DNA from: JBGOUV01 sp041477815
GTDB lineage: Bacteria > Acidobacteriota > Terriglobia > Bryobacterales > JACQDG01
DNA length: 7,970 nucleotides
NCBI GenBank assembly: GCA_041477815.1
Contig: JBGOUV010000323.1
Location: 1 to 7,970, forward strand
Direction: 5' to 3'
Shown: one piece after another, positions 5,888 to 7,970 of the stretch
Layout of the letters: each line of letters starts with the position of its first letter
How positions within the stretch are numbered: position 1 is the first letter of the stretch
Program-made: the position numbers and the translations under genes
Notes under the pieces: generated by a model
Told to the model about the DNA's origin: nothing
The model's input: the letters and a program-made list of their open reading frames with translations, nothing else
Databases searched by the model: none

Positions 5888-6892
5888 CTACGCCGCCTTG
5901 ATCTCCGTCCAGATCCGGTCCCGCAATTCCTGCCCCTCTGCCGGTATCTCGGCGAACCACTCCGCCTTCGCCATCTCCGGCATCTCCCGGAGCTTGGGAT
6001 CGAGCAGCGCCGCCGCCTTCTCATTCGGGGTCGAGAACAGCGTCTCCCGCACGATCGCTGCCGCCACCTCCGGGCGCAGCAAGTGATCCACCCACCGATA
6101 CGCCGCGTCTCGATTCCGGCTCCCCTTCAGAATCACCATTACATCGGAGAACGCCGCCAGCCCCTCCCTTGGATAGCAGTACTGCAGATCCGGATTCTCG
6201 GCGATGGCCTGCCAGGCGTCGCCGCTCCACAACTGCGCCGCCCACACTTCGCCGGCAATCAACTGCGGCTTCACCTCCGCGTTGATATAGGCGCGCAGCA
6301 GCGGCTTCTGGCGCATCGCCTCCCCCCGGGCCGCCTCCAGTTCCCGCGGGTCCACCGAGTTCAGGCTGTAGCCCAGCTTCTTCAGACAGACGCCCAGCAC
6401 CTCGGAGGGATCGTCCAGCATCGTGACCTTCCGTTTCAGCCCGGGGTCCCACAGGTCGGACCAAGCGGCCCTGGTCCCGATCCTCCGGCGGTTGTAGACA
6501 AACCCGCTCACACCCCATAGGTACGGCACGCTGTGGCGGTTCCCCCGGTCCCACGGTGGATCCTGAAACTTCGCCTCGAGGTTCTCCACGCCGGGCAGCC
6601 GGGAGTGGTCGAGCGTTTCCAGCAGCCCCCGCCGCGCCATGGGACCCACATAGGTACTGTTGGGAAACACCACGTCCCACCGCGCCCCCCCGGCCAGGAT
6701 CTTGGCGAACATCTCCTCGGTCGACTCGAAGGTCTCATAGTTCACCCGCACCCCGGTCTCCCGCTCGAACCCGGCCACCGTGTCCGAGGCGATGTAGTCC
6801 GACCACGAATAGATGTTGATCTCGCCCCCGGCGCGCCGCCGCCGGCATCCCGCCAGTACGACCGTTACCGCGAGCGCCTCTCGCCGCGTCAT
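5888..6892 (-). CDS. potD: Spermidine/putrescine ABC transporter substrate-binding lipoprotein PotD
   Basis: A 334-residue periplasmic polyamine-binding protein of the PotD/PotF family, near the usual 340-370. The N-terminus MTRREALAVTVVLAGC is a short lipoprotein signal: basic n-region, hydrophobic core, lipobox LAGC with C16 as the lipidated residue. Then INIYSWSDYI at 25-34, WDVVFPNSTYV at 72-82, TMLDDPSEVLG at 157-167, LWSGDAW at 221-227 and LLRPEVA at 271-277. By alignment with E. coli PotD from memory, W30, D161, E164, W222 and D250 fall at or next to ligand-contacting positions, and F248 replaces a tryptophan. Its ATG overlaps the TGA of the upstream HEPN gene (ATGA), so it is probably translated by coupling. 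The first seven codons are nearly duplicated after potC, on the other side of the toxin-antitoxin-like module, indicating that potC and potD were once adjacent. Polyamine class is likely; exact ligand is not certain. Confidence 0.93.
   Translation of the reverse strand: MTRREALAVTVVLAGCRRRRAGGEINIYSWSDYIASDTVAGFERETGVRVNYETFESTEEMFAKILAGGARWDVVFPNSTYVGPMARRGLLETLDHSRLPGVENLEAKFQDPPWDRGNRHSVPYLWGVSGFVYNRRRIGTRAAWSDLWDPGLKRKVTMLDDPSEVLGVCLKKLGYSLNSVDPRELEAARGEAMRQKPLLRAYINAEVKPQLIAGEVWAAQLWSGDAWQAIAENPDLQYCYPREGLAAFSDVMVILKGSRNRDAAYRWVDHLLRPEVAAAIVRETLFSTPNEKAAALLDPKLREMPEMAKAEWFAEIPAEGQELRDRIWTEIKAA
6872..6892 (-). repeat. Direct repeat copy 2 (working potD start)
   Basis: Reads ATGACGCGGCGAGAGG then CGCTC, encoding MTRREAL of PotD. 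It matches the copy at 7626-7646 in 15 of the first 16 bases and 17 of 21 overall. It also supplies the TGA that ends the HEPN gene. Confidence 0.85.
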
Positions 6893-7347
6893 GGCGGAAC
6901 CTGTCGCAGAAACTCCTCAACTTCAACCTTCAGCAGCGCGAAGGTCTGTTCGCAGCCCTGCGCCAGGGGGGCCAGCTTCTCCCACTCCAGAAGGAACGAG
7001 TACGCTGACCGGAAAACATGGCGGAAGTGCAAATACTCCTTCAACTGGTCTCGGAGCCCCTCAGAGATTACAGCCGGGCGTACCGCCGCACTACGCGCCA
7101 TGGTCTCCAGGAGGTCCCGATGCCAAGTTCTGCTGTCCGGCAGTTCGCCGTCGAGTTCCAGGGCTACTCGCTTGAAGATGTTCTCGATGCCGTTATAGAA
7201 GGAATGCAGCATGGCGCCCAGAGCTGATGTCTCCACGGCAGTGGGCGCCCAACCGGCGCCACGATCGAGCAAGGGCCTGTGAAGCTCAATCAAGTGATGC
7301 AGTTGTTCTAACTCCGCCGCGACCTGCTTACCCAGCTTAGCCGACAC
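6889..7347 (-). CDS. HEPN/HepT-like ribonuclease-type protein (toxin side of MNT/HEPN pair)
   Basis: A mostly helical 152-residue protein of the HEPN superfamily, HepT-like group. In MNT/HEPN modules the HEPN protein is an RNase toxin kept silent by its nucleotidyltransferase partner. Seen: a helix ALGAMLHSFYNGIENIFKRVA at about 42-62, TWHRDLLETMA at 74-84, RPAVISEGL at 90-98 and YLHFRHVFRSAYSFLLEWEKL at 105-125, which corresponds to the HEPN R-x4-6-H-x-Y site. Here R109 is followed four residues later by S114, not His, then Y116; H110 sits next to R109. Some relatives recalled from memory also lack His at this place, so it may be a subgroup trait rather than a lesion. Start: GTG at 7347, overlapping the nucleotidyltransferase stop by 11 bases and matching the usual N-terminus (an upstream ATG at 7407 would extend it through the antitoxin gene). 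The stop overlaps potD. Codon use is less GC-biased than in pot genes. Confidence 0.8.
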   Translation of the reverse strand: MSAKLGKQVAAELEQLHHLIELHRPLLDRGAGWAPTAVETSALGAMLHSFYNGIENIFKRVALELDGELPDSRTWHRDLLETMARSAAVRPAVISEGLRDQLKEYLHFRHVFRSAYSFLLEWEKLAPLAQGCEQTFALLKVEVEEFLRQVPP

Positions 7348-7618
7348 GCACCAACTCGCCTTCTTCCCGCAGGTAACGGGTGAAGGGGACATCCTGGTCC
7401 AGATCAATCAGATCGAGGGGGCGATCCAGGACGTCAGACGCCTGGCTCATCGCCCGGAAGAACAGGCGCGGCGGCAAACCCGAGACCGCCAGATCTACGT
7501 CTGACCCCGCGCGCAGCGTCCCCTTGGCAGTCGAGCCAAATACATACACCTCCCGGGCTCCCATGCTTTGCAGGATGACAACTGCCCGCCCAATAGATTG
7601 TCGGAGCTCTTCGCTCAT
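7337..7618 (-). CDS. MNT-type minimal nucleotidyltransferase (antitoxin side of MNT/HEPN pair)
   Basis: A 93-residue protein of the DNA polymerase beta-like minimal nucleotidyltransferase family, typical length 90-140. In studied pairs such as MntA/HepT of Shewanella the enzyme transfers AMP to a tyrosine of HepT and disarms it. Seen: VYVFGSTAKGTLRAGSDVDL at 24-43, the hallmark G28-S29-x10-D40-x-D42 motif, and LDLIDLD at 68-74 with D69 as candidate third metal-binding acid, then RYLREEGELV near the end, also typical. All catalytic residues are present. The start ATG at 7618 is 24 bases after potC; GGGAGG (7631-7636) lies 12 bases upstream, a rather long spacing, and belongs to the vestigial potD start. 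The TAA overlaps the HEPN GTG. The pair sits inside a polyamine transport operon, an unusual location. Confidence 0.88.
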   Translation of the reverse strand: MSEELRQSIGRAVVILQSMGAREVYVFGSTAKGTLRAGSDVDLAVSGLPPRLFFRAMSQASDVLDRPLDLIDLDQDVPFTRYLREEGELVRVG

Positions 7619-7622
7619 GGCT

Positions 7623-7646
7623 CTATAGTACCTCCCGCCGCGTCAT
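7623..7646 (-). pseudogene. Vestigial potD start: 7-codon peptide MTRREVL and stop
   Basis: The ATG overlaps the potC TGA (ATGA), exactly as potD overlaps the HEPN stop. It encodes MTRREVL and then TAG. The real PotD begins MTRREAL; the differences are CGG/CGA (synonymous Arg), GTA/GCG (Val/Ala) and CTA/CTC (synonymous Leu). I infer this is the original potD start, cut off when the MNT/HEPN pair entered. It may still be translated by coupling to potC and now lends its GGGAGG to the nucleotidyltransferase gene. Chance similarity of two Arg-rich lipoprotein-type starts is the alternative, but the shared nucleotide sequence and shared overlap make this less likely. Confidence 0.65.
7626..7646 (-). 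repeat. Direct repeat copy 1 (potC end)
   Basis: Reads ATGACGCGGCGGGAGG then TACTA. With copy 2 at 6872-6892 it brackets the MNT/HEPN module; start-to-start distance is 754 bases. Confidence 0.85.
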
Positions 7647-7970
7647 CGCCGCTGCAGCCGATCCGCCCCCAGGATCAGCCCACCCAACACCAGCACCAGC
7701 ACCGCCGACAGCGCGTTCACCACCGGACTGATCCCCCGCCGCGCCATCGAATAGATGACCATGGGCAGCGTCTCCGACCCCACGCCGGCCACGAAGCTGG
7801 TAATCACGTAGTCGTCGAAGGACAGGATGAACGCCAGCAGCGCCGCCGCCACAATTCCCGGCCGCAGCACCGGGACCGTCACCTGCCAGAACGTCCCCCA
7901 CTCGGTGGCGCCCAGATCCTGGGCCGCTTCCTCCAGAGCCGGATCCAGCGCCGCCAGCCGCGCCTTCACC
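7643..7970 (-). CDS. potC: Polyamine ABC transporter permease PotC, C-terminal part, 5' end outside window
   Basis: The frame runs off the right edge; the 108-109 residues seen are the end of an inner-membrane permease. The start of the visible part is the cytoplasmic EAA loop, LEEAAQDLGATEWGTFWQVT followed by VPVLRPGI, which docks on the ATPase (PotA type) of binding-protein-dependent importers. Then comes a membrane helix AAALLAFILSFDDYVITSFVAG, with the SFDDYVITSF segment typical of PotC, the periplasmic loop GSETLPMVIYSMARRGISP, and a last helix AVLVLVLGGLILGA before a basic tail. The GTG at 7969 lies within the protein and is not a start. In this family PotC is normally followed by PotD; here two foreign-looking genes intervene. 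The potA and potB genes are presumably beyond the edge. Confidence 0.92.
   Translation of the reverse strand, partial: VKARLAALDPALEEAAQDLGATEWGTFWQVTVPVLRPGIVAAALLAFILSFDDYVITSFVAGVGSETLPMVIYSMARRGISPVVNALSAVLVLVLGGLILGADRLQRR

Noticed and set aside
4084..5901. Long rightward open frame of about 605 codons opposite the GMC gene
   Set aside because: It lies antisense to a clear GMC oxidoreductase with all family motifs; its proline-, arginine- and histidine-rich translation is what a GC-rich gene gives on the other strand.
5869..6024. N-terminal extension of the GMC protein to an ATG at 6024
   Set aside because: The extra 52 residues are arginine-rich, overlap the 3' end of potD in another frame, and the FAD-binding strand already begins about ten residues after the ATG at 5868.
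7623..7901. Leftward 92-codon frame through the potC end, ending MTRREVL
   Set aside because: Upstream part is a shifted shadow of PotC; only the final MTRREVL stretch is meaningful, as the vestigial potD start.
1..7970. CRISPR array, insertion sequence, rRNA
   Set aside because: No spaced repeats, no transposase-like protein and no rRNA sequence were seen on either strand.

Overview
The window is very GC-rich with strong C/G preference at third codon positions. The gene content (M81/MlrC-family peptidase, exported-type amidohydrolase, cofactor-rich GMC dehydrogenase, polyamine ABC transporter) and the intergenic GGCTTCAGCC hairpins look like a soil Acidobacteriota genome of the Solibacter/Bryobacter kind. 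This placement is by resemblance only; there is no rRNA or marker gene here.

Layout. The left arm (1-2293) is transcribed rightwards: the C-terminal part of an M81/MlrC-family metallopeptidase, a pair of adjoining hairpins, and a complete metal-dependent amidohydrolase/deacetylase. Everything from 2432 to the right edge is transcribed leftwards. At 2432-3854 lies a two-gene accessory unit: a PIN-like nuclease with its own promoter-like sequence and a strong Shine-Dalgarno, overlapping by 8 bases a small protein of unknown function. Its codon use is more mixed than that of the flanking genes. A gene-free stretch of 337 bases (3855-4191) follows, holding the promoter and a symmetric 44-base interrupted palindrome just past the end of the next operon.

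From 7970 down to 4192 there is a tight operon: potC (3' part only), an MNT-type minimal nucleotidyltransferase, a HEPN/HepT-like protein, potD, and a GMC oxidoreductase, with junctions of +24, -11, -4 and +19 bases. The nucleotidyltransferase/HEPN pair is a toxin-antitoxin-type module lodged between two parts of one polyamine transporter.

The main finding is at the edges of that module. The potC stop overlaps an ATG that begins the peptide MTRREVL followed by a stop codon, and the real potD begins MTRREAL. The sequence ATGACGCGGCGRGAGG occurs at both places, 754 bases apart, in the same ATGA stop/start overlap. The simplest reading is that potC once overlapped potD directly and that a compact two-gene cassette was inserted at the potD start, leaving a dead 7-codon copy upstream and a working copy downstream. 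No transposase or integrase is visible, so the mechanism is open.

Functionally, PotC (permease) and PotD (lipoprotein binding protein) would take up spermidine/putrescine-like substrates. The GMC enzyme could oxidise an alcohol or a related imported compound, but that link rests on position alone. The PIN-like pair and the MNT/HEPN pair are two separate candidate toxin or defence modules within about 5 kb.
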